Position numbers and translations under genes: made by a program. From Anas platyrhynchos (taxonomy: Eukaryota; Chordata; Aves; Anseriformes; Anatidae): a DNA stretch of 64,000 nt. Shown one piece after another: positions 11,763 through 23,792 of this stretch; positions within the stretch are counted from its first letter, which is position 1, and each line of letters opens with the position of its first letter. The notes beneath the pieces are model-generated. The model was not told the origin of the DNA. It did not search any database and saw only the letters and a program-made list of their open reading frames with translations. The stretch is taken from the NCBI RefSeq assembly GCF_047663525.1, contig NC_092611.1:9275001-9339000 (forward strand), read 5' to 3'.

Positions 11763-13336
11763 TCCCTTCCTGCCCTCACCATCCTCTCCCCTTTCTGCGA
11801 GGGTGGGCTGGGGGCTCAGGGGGGGCAGCGGGGAGGTCTCAGGCTTCCTCCCAAGCTCTCATGCGTGGCCAGGGCACCCCACAGCCCTCGGCAGCACCCT
11901 GCCCTGCGCCCTGGGGTCTCGGAGCACGTGGCAAAGCAGCACGGGGAGCCTCGCACCCCCCCGGGAGGGAAATGGGGCTTGCTGCGCCCATTTCACAGGT
12001 GGGAAGACTGAAGAACAGCAACCAGTGGATCGCCTGGGGGTCCCGAGGAGCAGGGGGGGACTGGGAGCCAGCAGCCGAGGAAACCTGCCCCAGGCCACTG
12101 TCCCCACGTGTCCCTTGGGTAGGGCAGCCCCCAGCTGTCCTCCTCTGCTCTGCCCCCAAATCCTCGCACTGCTCCCCTCGTGCTGCAGGGAAGGGGCTGG
12201 GAACAGCCCCACGCTGCCCCAGCGGGTGGAGGGGAAACTGGCAGGGAACAAATTGCGCCCTAAAGGACAACCTGCACTGGTTAACTCGTCCCCTCGGTGT
12301 TCCATGCCTGCAGCCCTTGGGATGAAGGCTGGTTTGTGTTACACTTCTCCTTTCCTCAAGAGCCCAGGGAGGCTTTTTGGGGTCCCCTGCATGGGGCCAG
12401 CACGACAGCAGGCACCCAGCCCCCTAACGCTGCTGCTCCAGGCACCCCCCATGAGGACCCCCAGCTCCCTGAGCACCTCTCAGCTGTCAGCCAAGGAAGC
12501 CCCGCAGTGAGCCCTGCTCTTATCCCCTGTTACAGACGGGGAAACTGAGGCACGGCCAGGCCCCAGGGTCACCCCACCAGCCCGTGGCAGGACCAGGAGC
12601 TCCACCGCCAGGGCCCGACCGTGCCACAGATTTCCTCCAGGAGAGGGAAATGCAGCCAGCCCTTTTCCCAGGGGAATCTGATATAAAAATATCTGCCTAA
12701 TGAGTCAAGCCTCGGCACTGGAAGCATCCCTGCTTCAGGAGGGGGGGGTAAGGAAGGGCAGAACCGACACCAGCCCGGGGGGGGACCCCTCGTGGGGCGC
12801 CAGCCGAGGAGCTGAAGCCGAGCCGATCCCACAGCCCCGCTCCCCCTGGCTCTGCCCCACGTGCCAGACCCTCCGCAGCACCTCCATCCCCACGGCGAGT
12901 TTCGTGCACCCTCACCCTGCTCCCAAAACCACCCACACAAAGCTCAGCATCAGACCCAAGCGAGACACCCCCATCTCATCACACCCCCGACCCCCGGGCA
13001 CGCCGGGACCCCCGGCCACCCCCTGCCCTGCACCCAGGGGTGCACGGCCCACACAGCACCCACCGCGGGCTCCCCAAACACCCAGCCCCACTTTCCTGGG
13101 CACAGGGCAGGGCAGGGCAGGGGGCTGCCTCATCCCAACGCTGTCCCCATCTGCAGGATGCCCCCGTCCCCGCCGAAGCCGTGTCCCAGAAGCAGTGCAG
13201 GTTGCAGGCACGTGTGTAACAGAAACGTGTCTCGAGCGTCGGCAGTTCGGAAAGGAAACGAACGGGAGAGGCTTCTCCCCCCCAGCCCCAGCCCGGCTCC
13301 CTGCCCTGCTGGGGGCCGGGGGCTCCGTGCGCTGCT

Positions 13337-16300
13337 TCATGCCTTCGGGGGGGCTTTTTGTTCCGCCTTGGAGCCCGCCAGGCCGTTCTCCGTGTTGTCG
13401 TTGCCCGAGGAGCTGACCAGGCACTCCTTCCTGGGGGAGAGCACGCGGCTGCTGATACCCCCGGCCCCCAAAACCACCCCCCCTCCCCGGCAGCATCCCC
13501 AAGGGACCGGCGCCCGCACTCACTTCCCATCCTGCACCTTCTTGATGATGAAGAGGATGACCCTCTTGACGAGCATGAAGAGGATGAGGAGGCCGAAGAC
13601 CCCCCCCACGACGCCCACGATGATGAGCGTCAGGGTGTTGTCCGTCTCCTCCACTGCCAGGGACAAGGAGCAGAGGGACCTCAGGACGAGGTGGGGGGCT
13701 CCTGAGGGACCCTGCACCTCACCACGACCAGGAGCCCTGGGGGCACCTCGGCTTCTCGCCCCCGCCGCTCGGAGGAGCGGGACCCCCATAAGGCTGGCAC
13801 TTACTCTTGTGGACCACGGTGAGGATGATGGTGGCGTTGTGCTGCGCGTTCTTCTCCCTGGGGTTCTTGACGTGGCAGGTGTACTTGCCGGCGTCGCTGA
13901 GCTCCACGTCCTTCAGCACGATGGAGATGTTGTTGTCCTTCCCCGTCGTCGAGCCGACGAACTCCACCCGGGGGTTGCGGCTCACCAGGAAGGGCTCGGT
14001 GGTTTTGCTCTTTATCTTGCCGTGGTAGATCTGCAGGGGCAGGGGTGCGGCACGGCGGGGTCGGGGGGACCCCGGCGCCCCCGGCACCGCAGGCCAGCCA
14101 CTCTTGCAGCCACGGCACGGACCATGCACAAGCAGGAGCACCGGGGCAGGAGAGGTGCCTTTCCTCGGGCTCTAAGCACCGAGCTGCTCCCAACAGCCCT
14201 CCTGCAAACTGCTTGAAGAGCAGAGCGTGCCCAGCAGGAAGCAAATCTGAGCAGCCCTTAGCATCTCAGAGCAAGCGGAGGAGGAGCAAATCAACCGTAT
14301 TTTGCCCTAAGTGCGGACCTGCACCTGAACAGCCAACTTATGACCCGTTTATGGAAAGAAAGGAGCCTGGAGGCAGCAGAAAGAGCAGAAGAGCTTTACT
14401 CCAAAAGCACAGACATGCACGGGTGCTCCAGTCCCCCTGTTCGCAGCGCCCTGTTCCCCCAGAGCTGAGCCTGCTCGGAAGGAGAGCATCCTGCAGGAGG
14501 AGGGCAGGCAGCTGAGAGCCCCCGAGCTGCTCGGCAGCGGCATCGCTGGAAAGGCCCTGCCAGGAGAAGAGGCAAAGCCCGGCGAGCCACCCACCATCTC
14601 CGTCGAGTTGAAATACCACGTGAAGACCAGGTCCTGGAAGCCGATGCAGGTGGCGAAGGTGCAGGGCAGCAGGACGTCGGAGCCATTCAGAGCCGTCACA
14701 GTGTTGGTCTTCCCCACGGACACCTCCAGGGCCAAGGCGATGGCGAGGACGGACAAACCTGGCAGGGAGCAGAGCGTGAGGGCACGGCGCCGGCACGGCC
14801 AGAGCACGGCGGGGCTGTGCTGCTGTCCCCTTAGCTGTGTGCTGCAGCAGTGTGGGACAGCAAACGCTTCTGCCCCAGCCCCACGTCCTGCTCCTGCAGG
14901 AGCCCGGCTGTCTGCTGCCTTCAGACAGCGCAGATTCGCAGGGATCCAGAACGTCACCAAAGATAAGGACGCAAATCAAAGCCGCGATGCGCCTGTTATC
15001 ATCACAGAAGTTGTTATCCACAACTCCTCCAGCTAAGCCTTAAAGTGTGTGTGGGAAAAAAGCCGAAAGCCAAGCCGAGCTCTCTGTTCCGCACACAAGG
15101 AGCTCCCGCACTAATTAGTATTTCTGCCCTGGGCAGCCGCCAGCCTGCCCGTCCTCCACCCCGGCGAAGGGCTCGCGCTCACCAGGCAGAGCAGCCCCCC
15201 TCCTGCCGGCCTCGTCGAGCTGAGCCTGTGCTGGGGGGCGACCTTCAGAGAGCAGGACACAGCTCGCCCGAGCCTTGGCAGATAGCAGTGCTTCGAGGGA
15301 GCCGGTACGAGCCCAGCTGGGAGAGCCGAGAGCGCCTCCGACAGCTGCCGGGTCCCCCACGGGGAGCAGCTGAGCAGTCCTGTGCATGGCCCCAGCACCA
15401 CAAAACCCCTTCCCTGTGGGCAGGGGGTGCTTGGCTCCGGGCTGGGGGAGCAGCCCCACTCACAACAACCCCACCAAGCACCCTGCACACCGCTCCCAGA
15501 CCTGGGACACCGAGGGGACCCCTCCCCACAAAGCTCTCCCCGGGGACTCGGGCACTTCGCCCCCCCGGCCCTGGAGCTCCGAGGAGCTGCCCGCAGCTTC
15601 AGGCTCTGCTCCCCACAGCCTCCCGGGCTGCTGATTTATTCTCCCCCACATGCCCGTGCTAACAGCTCCCCAGGCACGTCGCAGCCCAAGCCAAGCCCAG
15701 AGCCCTGCATCCTGGGCTTCGGGCCCTGCTGCAGTGCTGCAGCGCGAGCACTGCAGGGGAAGAGTTACTTAACTTCACCAAGAAGCACCTCGTGTTCTGC
15801 TACCGAGGCTTCCTCCGGCACCACAGAGCTGCTCCCAGCAGACAGAAGCTCGTGCGTTCACCCGGCTCTCAGCCCAGCCCCAGGGATGCTACAGGAGGGC
15901 TTCACGGCCAGGAGTGTCCCAGGAACAGGGGCTGGCGCCTGCAGCAAGGTTTAGGGGCGGGAGCCTGGCTCTGCAGGGGTGCTGGGGCCAGCAGGGTGCT
16001 GCACGGGGACAGTTACTCGCAGGAAAGCTGATTCTTTGCAGCTCGTGACACTTTTAATCCCGCCTGCCCCGGTTCTAACATCAGCAGTGTAACCTGAATT
16101 GCATGCACGGGGCAAACGGAGGCTGATCCTGTTCCTGTCAGGCTGTGGTCTCAGGAAGAGAGGCGATAAGTTACCACTAAATAAAGCACAGAGGAAACGC
16201 GGGGCAGATCGCTGCCCCCACTTGCCACACCACCTGCCACTGTTACTTCTCCACATGCCCAAAGCTGCTGCGCTTTGGACCCCAGCACCTTGCTTTGTGC

Positions 16301-17902
16301 CCCTCGGGGCCATTCCTTGCAGAGGGAAAGCCCCTGCCTGGGGGCTGCCTCCCCTGCCCAGGGGAACAGGACACGGGGACAGGGAGCAGCAGCCCTGCTA
16401 CTGAGAGCCTTGGCTGCCTGCTCTCTGCTCTGGCCCCAGGGTGGGCGTTTGGGGCAAGAGAAAGCAGCAGCAGCCCACGGCAAGACTTTCCCCGCACAGC
16501 TGGGGGCACTTTGCTTGCAGCCCATCATCAGCAAGAGGGGCTGGGAGCCACGGCCCTGCTGAGCACACGGGCTTCACCTGGACGGCTGCCGGATGCCTCC
16601 ACCATCCGCAAAAAAAGCAGCTCCATAAAAACTTCCATTGCCCATAAAAATCAATGTGAGCTCCTGGCACACAGAGCAAGCCGTGCCTGGCTGCCCAGGT
16701 TCCTGTCTGCACGGGCTAAAAGGGAGCTGGAAGCATCCCGAGGCCTGGCAGGACAGCCAGGACTGCCCCTGCCCGTGGGCACCGACAGCAGCTCCCCTGT
16801 GCAGCCTGGAGCCAGTCCCTGGGGAGTCCCAAAGCACCCCAAGCACCACAAACACCCCCCCCCCCTTTCCCCTCCCAGCCCACCCCAGCAGCCTGGGGGA
16901 CAAGTCCCCATCTTCCCCCCCCGTTCCCTGGTCCCCAGCACCCCCGAGTCTCTCCCAGCCCCACGCTGGCACCGCAGGGAGCCGGGGCACTGCCACCAGG
17001 GAACAGCACCCAGAGCCCGCAGGCAGCCTGGTACTTACACGGCTCTGTGCATCTCCAGCTCACTTAGAATAATCCTAAGGGCTGTGCCCTCTAAAACACC
17101 TTTCAAGGGAGTTTCCCAACAGCAAGCGCTGCAAACGCAGCCTCGGCTTTCAGGCTCCCTGTGCCCCCCCGAGCACCAGGACCGGCCCCAGGACGAGCAA
17201 TGCAAGCACGGGTGCAGCGGTGGGCGAGGGCTGATGCAGGAGGCTTGGAAGCATCCCAGGGGCTGCAGCAGGGAGGGGAGGGCTGCGAGCCCCCTCCTGC
17301 TCCGTGTCCCCGGGGGAAGCGGGGACCTCCCGGCCCCGGGGCTGGGCTCATGCTCCAGGCGGTGCGGGCTCACCGGAGCAGTGCAGGAGCGCATGCAGGC
17401 GGCTCTTTTACAAAAGGGACTGTAAAAGGACGACCTGCGGGCGGGCGTGCTGCGGCAGCATCTGCTTCCCTCCGGCCATCCCCCGGCGGGTGCCGGCAGC
17501 GGACCCCGCGCACCGAGCGGGGCAAAGCGGGGCCGGCGGGAGGCAGCGGGGGCGCCGGGAGCTGCGGGCAGGGCAGGGGCTGCAGGAGGCACTTCGGAGC
17601 CCTCTCCCGGCCCCTGCTGCGAAGTCACCTTGGACAAGTCCCTTATCCTCGGTGCTTCGGGCTGCGGAGCAGAGACGATGCCGTTAGCGCGCAGCGGCCG
17701 CCGGCTCCTCGCGGCGCAGGCAAAAAGCGGGCGCCGGGACGGGGGGAGCCCCCGTTTTGGGGTGGCGATGGGTGGGTGGGGGGACACCCCAGGGCGGCGG
17801 GTCCCCCAGCTGCTGCTGCTGTTTCTGCTGCTGCTTTCCCCGGCCCTTACCCAGCAGCGCTGGCAGCAGGAGCGGCGAGGCGGCGGCGGGGCGCGGGGCC
17901 AT
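13337..17902 (-). CDS. SCN4B: SCN4B, voltage-gated sodium channel beta-4 subunit
   Basis: Exons on the minus strand: 17902-17851, 14758-14595, 14030-13805, 13653-13524, 13430-13337, with phases 1,0,1,2 and canonical splice sites; 221 residues (human 228). It has a signal peptide (MAPRPAAASPLLLPALLG...), one V-type Ig domain (LPCTFATC to KYTCHVKNP), a transmembrane helix (LTLIIVGVVGGVFGLLILF) and a cytosolic tail ending ECLVSSSGNDNTENG...PPKA, nearly identical to the mammalian tail. The unpaired cysteine in TFATC matches the one that links beta-4 to the alpha subunit by disulfide. The protein tunes gating of neuronal and muscle sodium channels. In mammals the juxtamembrane peptide KKLITFILKKTREK causes open-channel block and resurgent current. 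Here the same place reads KRVILFIIKKVQDGKK, with a clearly altered second half. The start is the ATG that gives a signal peptide spliced in frame to exon 2. Confidence 0.95.
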
Positions 17903-18330
17903 GGCTGCGGCGCGGGGGGGGCCCGGCTGCCCGCAGCGCCCGGCTCTGGCCGCCCCCGCCGAGGGCGAGCCGTGCCGGGCGGAGCCGGGCCGGGGGGAAG
18001 GAGGAGAAGCAGGAGGAGGAGGAGGAGGAGGAGGAGGAGAAGAAGGAGGAGGAGGAGGCGGCGCTGCGCCCTCCGCCGCGCCCCTCGCCGCGCCCCCGCA
18101 CGCCCCCGGGGTGTCCCCAGGTCGCCCCCCCGGCATCGTTTGGTAATGGGAAAAGCCCCCCAAAAAACACGGGGCTGGGGCCGGGCAGGGCTGGACTCGG
18201 GCACAGCAGCAGGGTGACCTCGGCTGTGCCCCCCCCCGCAGCCCGAGGAGGCTCCGAGCATCCCTGCGGCCGCAGAGCGGGACGCGGAGCCAGGGCGCGG
18301 GGAGCAAGAGCTGGCGCCAAAGGGGAGGCG
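17440..18330 (-). promoter_or_regulatory. CpG-island promoter of SCN4B
   Basis: Dense CpG-rich sequence surrounds SCN4B exon 1 (start codon at 17,902), with many GGCGGG/CCCGCC SP1-like boxes and no TATA box. It includes an uninterrupted GGA-type purine tract just upstream of the start. The boundaries are judged by eye. Confidence 0.6.
17998..18058. repeat. (GGA)n / (TCC)n microsatellite in SCN4B 5' region
   Basis: About 60 bases of near-perfect GGA/GAA triplets on the plus strand, so TCC/TTC on the transcribed strand of SCN4B, roughly 100 bases upstream of its ATG. It lies either in the 5' UTR or the core promoter. Polypurine tracts of this kind vary in length between individuals and can form triplex DNA. 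Confidence 0.85.
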
Positions 18331-19416
18331 TCGGAAACTTCCCTCGTCTGCCGTGAGCTCCTTACCGCTAATTGCGTGCCCAGAAGTTCGCGTCCCAGCA
18401 GCCTCCCCACCGGCACATCCATTAGGGCCAACCCTGGGCACACCGCACCCCGCCAGGGGGTGGCGGGGGCCCCGCTAATGGAGGCCTCCGGTGATGCGAA
18501 GGGCGAGGATGGAGCTGCACCTTCCCACCCCGGTCCATTAGAGAGCAGGACCCCTGCACCGAGCTGCAATTTGCTGCGGGTGACGCATCCTGAGGCCAGG
18601 CGTGGTGGGAAGGGAGAGGGGGAGCGGCGCTGCCCATGTCTGGGGCTGCTCCTCTTCCCGGCACAAGGCACCAGTGTCCCAGCCAGGCTCCCCAGGTGAG
18701 GCTGTCCCTCCCCCTTGCAGGGTACAGCACTACAGATCCCCCGAACAGGTCACTGCTGGCTGTGGGATGCTGCACGTCCAAGCTGTCAGCTCCAGGGCAC
18801 CTTGAGAGACCCCCCAGCCCCATTCCTGCCCCCTTTGCAGCTCCTTCCCAGCCACTTGGGAGCACCAAGGGTAAGGGATGGGGAAAGCAGGAGGTGTCAT
18901 AGGGCATTGGGACATCCTGAGGGGCTGAGAGTGCCAGCAGTGCCTGTGGGTTGGGGACAGAGGGCTGCAGAGCTGGCAGCAGAGGCAGGAAAAGTACCGG
19001 CGGAGCGGGCTGGGCTTCCCTGAGCCGGCGCTGCGGGAGCGCCGAGCAGAGGAGTGCTGATGCAGCAGGAGGGCCCCGGCCGTGCTGGATACGGCCAGGT
19101 GAGGAACACAGCCAGGTGCTGGGGACGGCCAGGTGATGGACAGAGCTCAAAGAGTGGAGCTGCAGCGAGCGGGCAGGCAAAGGAGACGGCAGGAGGAGCG
19201 CTGCATCCGCCAGAGCCTTGTTAATTGGGGTGCAGGGGGGGCACCTCTGAGGGGCAGCTTGGCAGAGAGCTGTGAAGGGGAGGAGGGATACCTGGCACCC
19301 CTGTGAGGGTGTGTGAAGGCTCACTGCTGGGCCAGACAACAAAAAGGGTCTCCTCTGAGTGCTGGCACAAACCTTGGCACAAACCAGGCTCATAGCGCAG
19401 CTTCCCCCAGGACAAG

Positions 19417-19505
19417 GTGACCCCGCAGCCCCCAGGGACCCCGCAGCCCCTGCAGCCCCCATGGACCCTGCAGCCCCTGCAGCCCCTGTGGACCCTTCAC
19501 CCCCC
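19417..19505. repeat. Imperfect CCCTGCAGCC minisatellite
   Basis: Degenerate tandem copies of a 9 to 18-base unit built on CCCTGCAGCC and CCATGGACC/CCAGGGACC. It is a low-complexity GC-rich repeat typical of bird microchromosomes, with no gene association visible. Confidence 0.7.
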
Positions 19506-20479
19506 GGACCCTGTGTCCCCCCCTGAGCACCCAGCAGAGGCAGGGGGCAGGCAGCGAGCCGGGGCTGTGCCTCTCCCGCTGCAGGTGGGGGCCAGCCCTG
19601 CCCCGGCGGCCCCAGGGCACAGAGCGGGCTGCTGCCTGTCAGCGGGGCTGATGGAGCTGTCACACTTGGCAGCTCCGGCCATTCTCCTTGGCTGGCTGCT
19701 CTCCTGAGACATCTGCTGCCACCGCGGGCCTGGGACAGGCTCTGCTCCCCCGCCAGCCGTGCGCTCCGTGGCCAGGAAGGGCACCCGGGATTTTGGCGCG
19801 ATGCTGAGACGTCCGGCGCGGGGATACTGCGGCTCAGCAGCGAGTTTTTGCTGAGCCCAGCACAAGGCTGCCGTGTCTGGTTTCAGGAAGGTGAGAGCTC
19901 CCTGCTCAGACGCTGCCACCTCCCTGCTGGGACAGGACACAGGCTCGGGGGTCCGGCCAGCTGGCGGATCGCTCCTGGAGCTGTTCTCGGGGCACGGCTG
20001 GCTCTGGGGAGTGAAGAACTGGGAGATGCTGGTGCTGTGCCCCATGTGGGTCTGTCCCTGGCACAGATCCCATGCTGTGCCCCAGGGGACAGCCGACCTA
20101 CGAGGCTCAGGTGGGCTCCGGCAGCCTGCTGGGGGGCACAGCAGCCACCGAGCCCCTGCGTCCCCCTCACTCGCCCTGCACAGGTGGAGCTGGGAGGGTT
20201 AAAATGCCCGGCTGCTCTCCGAGGAGGGCTCCTGCTTCCCTCCACGTGGGCAGGGGAGCGGGGTAGGGCTGAGCAGAGCAGCGTTGGGCTGCAGCCTCCG
20301 GCACAATGCAGCAGGCACTGCGCTGGCCCCGGCTGCCCTGGAGCATCCTGCGGGGAGGGAGCAGCCCTGGCACCAGCGCAGGGACTGCCCTGGCCCCCTC
20401 CCAAACCTCTGGGAGCCAGGGGCGGCAGGCAGAGCCCTCCTGCCAACGGAGGAGGAGGCGACGCCGGAGCAGAGCCTCC

Positions 20480-20640
20480 CATCAGCGCCTCATATTTACT
20501 GCAAGGTCCTCTGGCTGTGACCTTTAAAAGACAAGGTGGCCGGGCAGCCCGGAGCCGTCAGCCACTCGGCAGGAGCTGGGCCAGGCGCACCGAGCAGCGG
20601 GCTGGGAGCTGAGCGAGAGGTCCAGGCACAGACTGCGGTG
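20480..20640 (+). promoter_or_regulatory. Candidate promoter and first exon of an unknown plus-strand transcript
   Basis: A TATA-like TTTAAAAG at 20,523-20,530 is followed, after about 30 bases, by GC-rich sequence. That sequence ends in a strong splice donor CTGCG|GTGAGTGC at 20,638/20,639. The AT-rich upstream part (ATATTTACTGCAAGG) stands out from the GC-rich surroundings. No convincing ORF follows, so a non-coding RNA or an upstream exon of an unrecognised gene is possible. Confidence 0.25.
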
Positions 20641-21984
20641 AGTGCTTGGCTGCCTTTCTCGCCCTCGGCCCTCCCTTGCCTGCAGCTCTCTCCCCAGCAC
20701 TGCTTTCCTCTCCCCCTGCCTCCCTCTCCCACCCAAAGCCGCCTGTCCCGCTGCTGGCCCGCTCCCCGGGGAGCCAAGCTGCCAGCCCCCCTGCTGCAGA
20801 CCCTTTAAAGCAAGCGGGGCAAACGGAGACCCGGGAGGCACTGCAGGGGCAGCTGCACAGGGACAGCCGTGTCCCTGGAGAAAGTTTTTTCCTGACCCGA
20901 CACAGCCTGAGGGCACCTCAGCAGGACCCCGGTGGCTGCGGTGCTGCCCTCACACCCTCCCCAGCTCCCCTGGGGCTGCCCTGGGCTTTTCCCTTTTCCA
21001 GGTCCCTCCTCAGCACCCGCATCCCCTCTTGCAGAACGGCCAGGACCCATTCAGTGGTGTCCCCAAGATGCCAACCCTCGGGTCCCCACTGTCCTTTGTT
21101 GCGCTCACCCTGCCGGAGGGCTGGGACTGCTCCCAAGCGAGTTGTCCCCCCAGATCACGGCTCCTTCCCACCCCATTGCTCTGCTCCCCGGCCAGATCAG
21201 GGCACAAGCCGCAGTCCCAGCCCATGGCCAGCAGGGCACAGTGTCACCAGCCCCGGGAGGTGCCACCCTGCCCTTCCCCTGGCAGGGAGGGGACGGTGGG
21301 AGCTTCGTGCTGCGTCACCCTGCGGCACACGGCGGGGTGTGCGGGGACCCTGGCGAGCTGAGGCTCGGAGCTGTCGCCCTTCCCTCGGTGTGCAGAGCAT
21401 CAGCAGAAGGTGTGAGGCAGGGTCACGAGGGCCTGCCCGAGGCACAGCAGAGTTTCTTTTAGCGCCGAGCACTTTCTGTGGGTGCAGCACCCACCGTGCC
21501 CCAGCAGCAGGCACCCCCAGCTCTGTGCCCAGCAGGGGTGGCTGAGCCCCGCAGCGCAGCCGGAGCCGCTCAGGGGGAGCAGAGCATCCCCAGAAGCTGG
21601 GTGCGGGAGGATTTGGGCAGCAAAGCCAACCTCCTGGCACCTGCACTGCCCTGCAGCATCACGCTCTGTGGCAGCCCCTGAGCACAAGCTGCTCTGTGCT
21701 CGCTCAGCACCCAAACAAACCCGTGCGGGACCAAGTCCCGGGCTCAGCAGAGCCTTTTAGTCCCGTGGGCAGACACCCAGAGAGAGGCACCCTGCCCTGC
21801 CCCTCCTGCAGGCAGCAGCACAAAAGCACCCAGCGGAAAGTTTGCATTTTGTTGTTCTTTTGTTCGTTCAACTGTACAAAGAGCAATAAAAACATCCTAC
21901 ACCGGGCTTTGGCAGAGCCACCACCAGCAGAGTGCTTGGCGAAAACAACACACGGGAAGGCGCAAACCCAGAAGTGCAGCCACG

Positions 21985-23792
21985 GCCGGTAGCGGCGCCT
22001 CCTGTACATTTATATTTGCAGACTCTCCGGTGTGTACAGCTATGTACATACAGATGCATTGGCAAGTTGCAATCCAAGGACAGTGCGTGAGCGAAATGAA
22101 AGGCGCGGGACCGGCCACACGCAGCGCTCGGAGACCTTTGGTGGCTGTGCCCCGAGGAGCCGCTCGCAGCCCGGCCTCGAGCTGGTGGCAGCCCCAAAAA
22201 CTGCTGGCAACCGAGCAGGAAAGCGATGCGGGGTGTGCGTGGGGGCACAGGCAGCGCTGCTCTGCCCCCGGGCAGGGAGCTGGAGGGAGGGGGAAGCCAC
22301 AGGACTGCGGGCAAGAGGCGGCGCATCCCTGCTGCGCATGGGCACGGCAGCAGCACAGCCCCCAGGGGGCACCGGGGACAGAGCAGGGCACGCACGGTGT
22401 CCCCGCATCCCCAGGAAATGGGGGCATTGCTTGAGGAGCTGTGGGGTTGGCACTCGGCTGGGGACATGGCAGAGCAGGGGGGTGTGAGGAATGCTCCCCT
22501 GTGCTGCTCACGGGGGGCAGGGGAAAGGGTGCAGCCCCCCCCCCCCGGGGCTCCTCGCACTGCCCTGCCCCACGCAGCAGCGTGTCCTGCCTGCAGTGGG
22601 ACAAGAAACCCCTGGGCCTGGTGCAGCGGGGGACACGTCCCCAGGTCACCTCCAGCTCCTCTCGCTGCCCACGCTCCCCCAGCTGGCACCGGTCCCTGCC
22701 ACGTCCTGAGGCCACCAGACACAGGCACAGAGGGGCAGGGGCTTGTCCAAAGCCCCTGGGAGGGAGCTGCTGCAAGCAGGGCAGGAGCTGGGCCACAGGT
22801 TTTGGGGGGCCCCAGGCAGGTGGCATCCGGCACCGCAGGGCCCCCCGGCCGGGCAGGCTGGCAGTGCGTGGCCATGGCAGTTACAAGTTGTGCGGGGCTC
22901 CTCGGGGGGCTGGGACAGGCAGTTTTGGGATCTCAGGGCTGCTTGGGGTGCCAGAGCTGTCCTGCGTGGGGCCCCACAGCTGCGCCCCTCCTGCCCTGCA
23001 CATCCTCCTCCTCCTCCTCCTCCTCCCAGCGGCCGCGCGCTGCTGCTCCCCACCACCGCGGTTTGGCACATCGGCAGAAGACTTTCCATTAGAGCCACCC
23101 TCCCCAGGAAGGAAGCAAACAAGCACACAAAAAAAGAATCAGCCCAGCATCTTTGGCGGAGATGCTGAGGCCCAAATATAGCCCGAGCGGCAGAAGGGGA
23201 ACGTCCATTACGCACCCGGAGCCATCAGCGGCTCCAAGAACCAGCAATCCTCGGAAAAACGCCCGGGCTGGCGGCCGTCATCTGGCCTTTCTGAGCAGGT
23301 GGGGACAGCCCCGAGGAGCACGAGGTCGTGGCACCTCACACGGGACTTGCAGGGTCGGGCACCCCTCGGGGTCACATTGGGGTGGGGGTGTCGGTGTCCG
23401 AGCCCCGGGCTGGGGCTTTGTGCAGCGGGACGGGGCGCGGACACCCAGCCCCTGCTGCCCCCCTGCCACCACCTCTGTGCTCAGGGATCTCGCTGTCCCT
23501 CCCTCTGCCGTGTCACCTTGTCCCCAGCGCCCATCCCAGCCCCACAGAGAGCTCTGGCACCAGACCGTGCCCAGCAGGAGCGAGGCCGAGCGGGTCCCAG
23601 CCCAGGCGCAGTCCCAGCCCCGCTCCCGGCCACGGCCAGGCTGCGGGGCCCTTCTCCTCTCCGTGCCCTGCTCCAGGCGGGGTTGGCGTTTCGATGGAAG
23701 GAGGGATGCTCGGGGGAGACAAATCCTTGCTCTGGGAAGCACATCAAGGGGGTCACGCTGTACAGGGGCGAAGAGGGAGCGGGCAGGGGGCT
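21985..23792 (-). other. Presumed SCN2B 3' UTR
   Basis: From the SCN2B stop (23,793) downward no other coding signal appears on the minus strand. The likely end is near 21,990, where the minus strand reads AATATAAATGTACAGG, offering the variant signals AATATA/TATAAA. The distal part is AT-richer than its surroundings and carries four TGTA motifs in about 50 bases, as expected of a regulated UTR. It also contains a (CCT)n tract at about 23,002-23,027 and a C-run near 22,536. The exact end is uncertain. Confidence 0.45.

Larger units (their letters stand above)
17903..21985. other. Space between SCN4B start and SCN2B 3' UTR
   Basis: No conserved protein is recognisable. The stretch holds the SCN4B CpG island, a CAGCCC-type minisatellite (19,417-19,505), and a compact promoter-like block with a splice donor near 20,500-20,640. 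An AATAAA on the plus strand at 21,885-21,890 could end a plus-strand transcript. Confidence 0.5.

Noticed and set aside
12861-14216. 451-codon plus-strand open frame over SCN4B
   Set aside because: Shadow of SCN4B exons 3-5 on the minus strand; no domain of its own.
17035-18699. Very long open frames on both strands across the SCN4B promoter (up to about 510 codons)
   Set aside because: GC-rich CpG-island sequence has few stop codons by chance. The frames are low-complexity (Arg, Gly, Ala, Pro, Glu), overlap each other on both strands and contain no recognisable domain. Only the 52-nt SCN4B exon 1 within them is supported.
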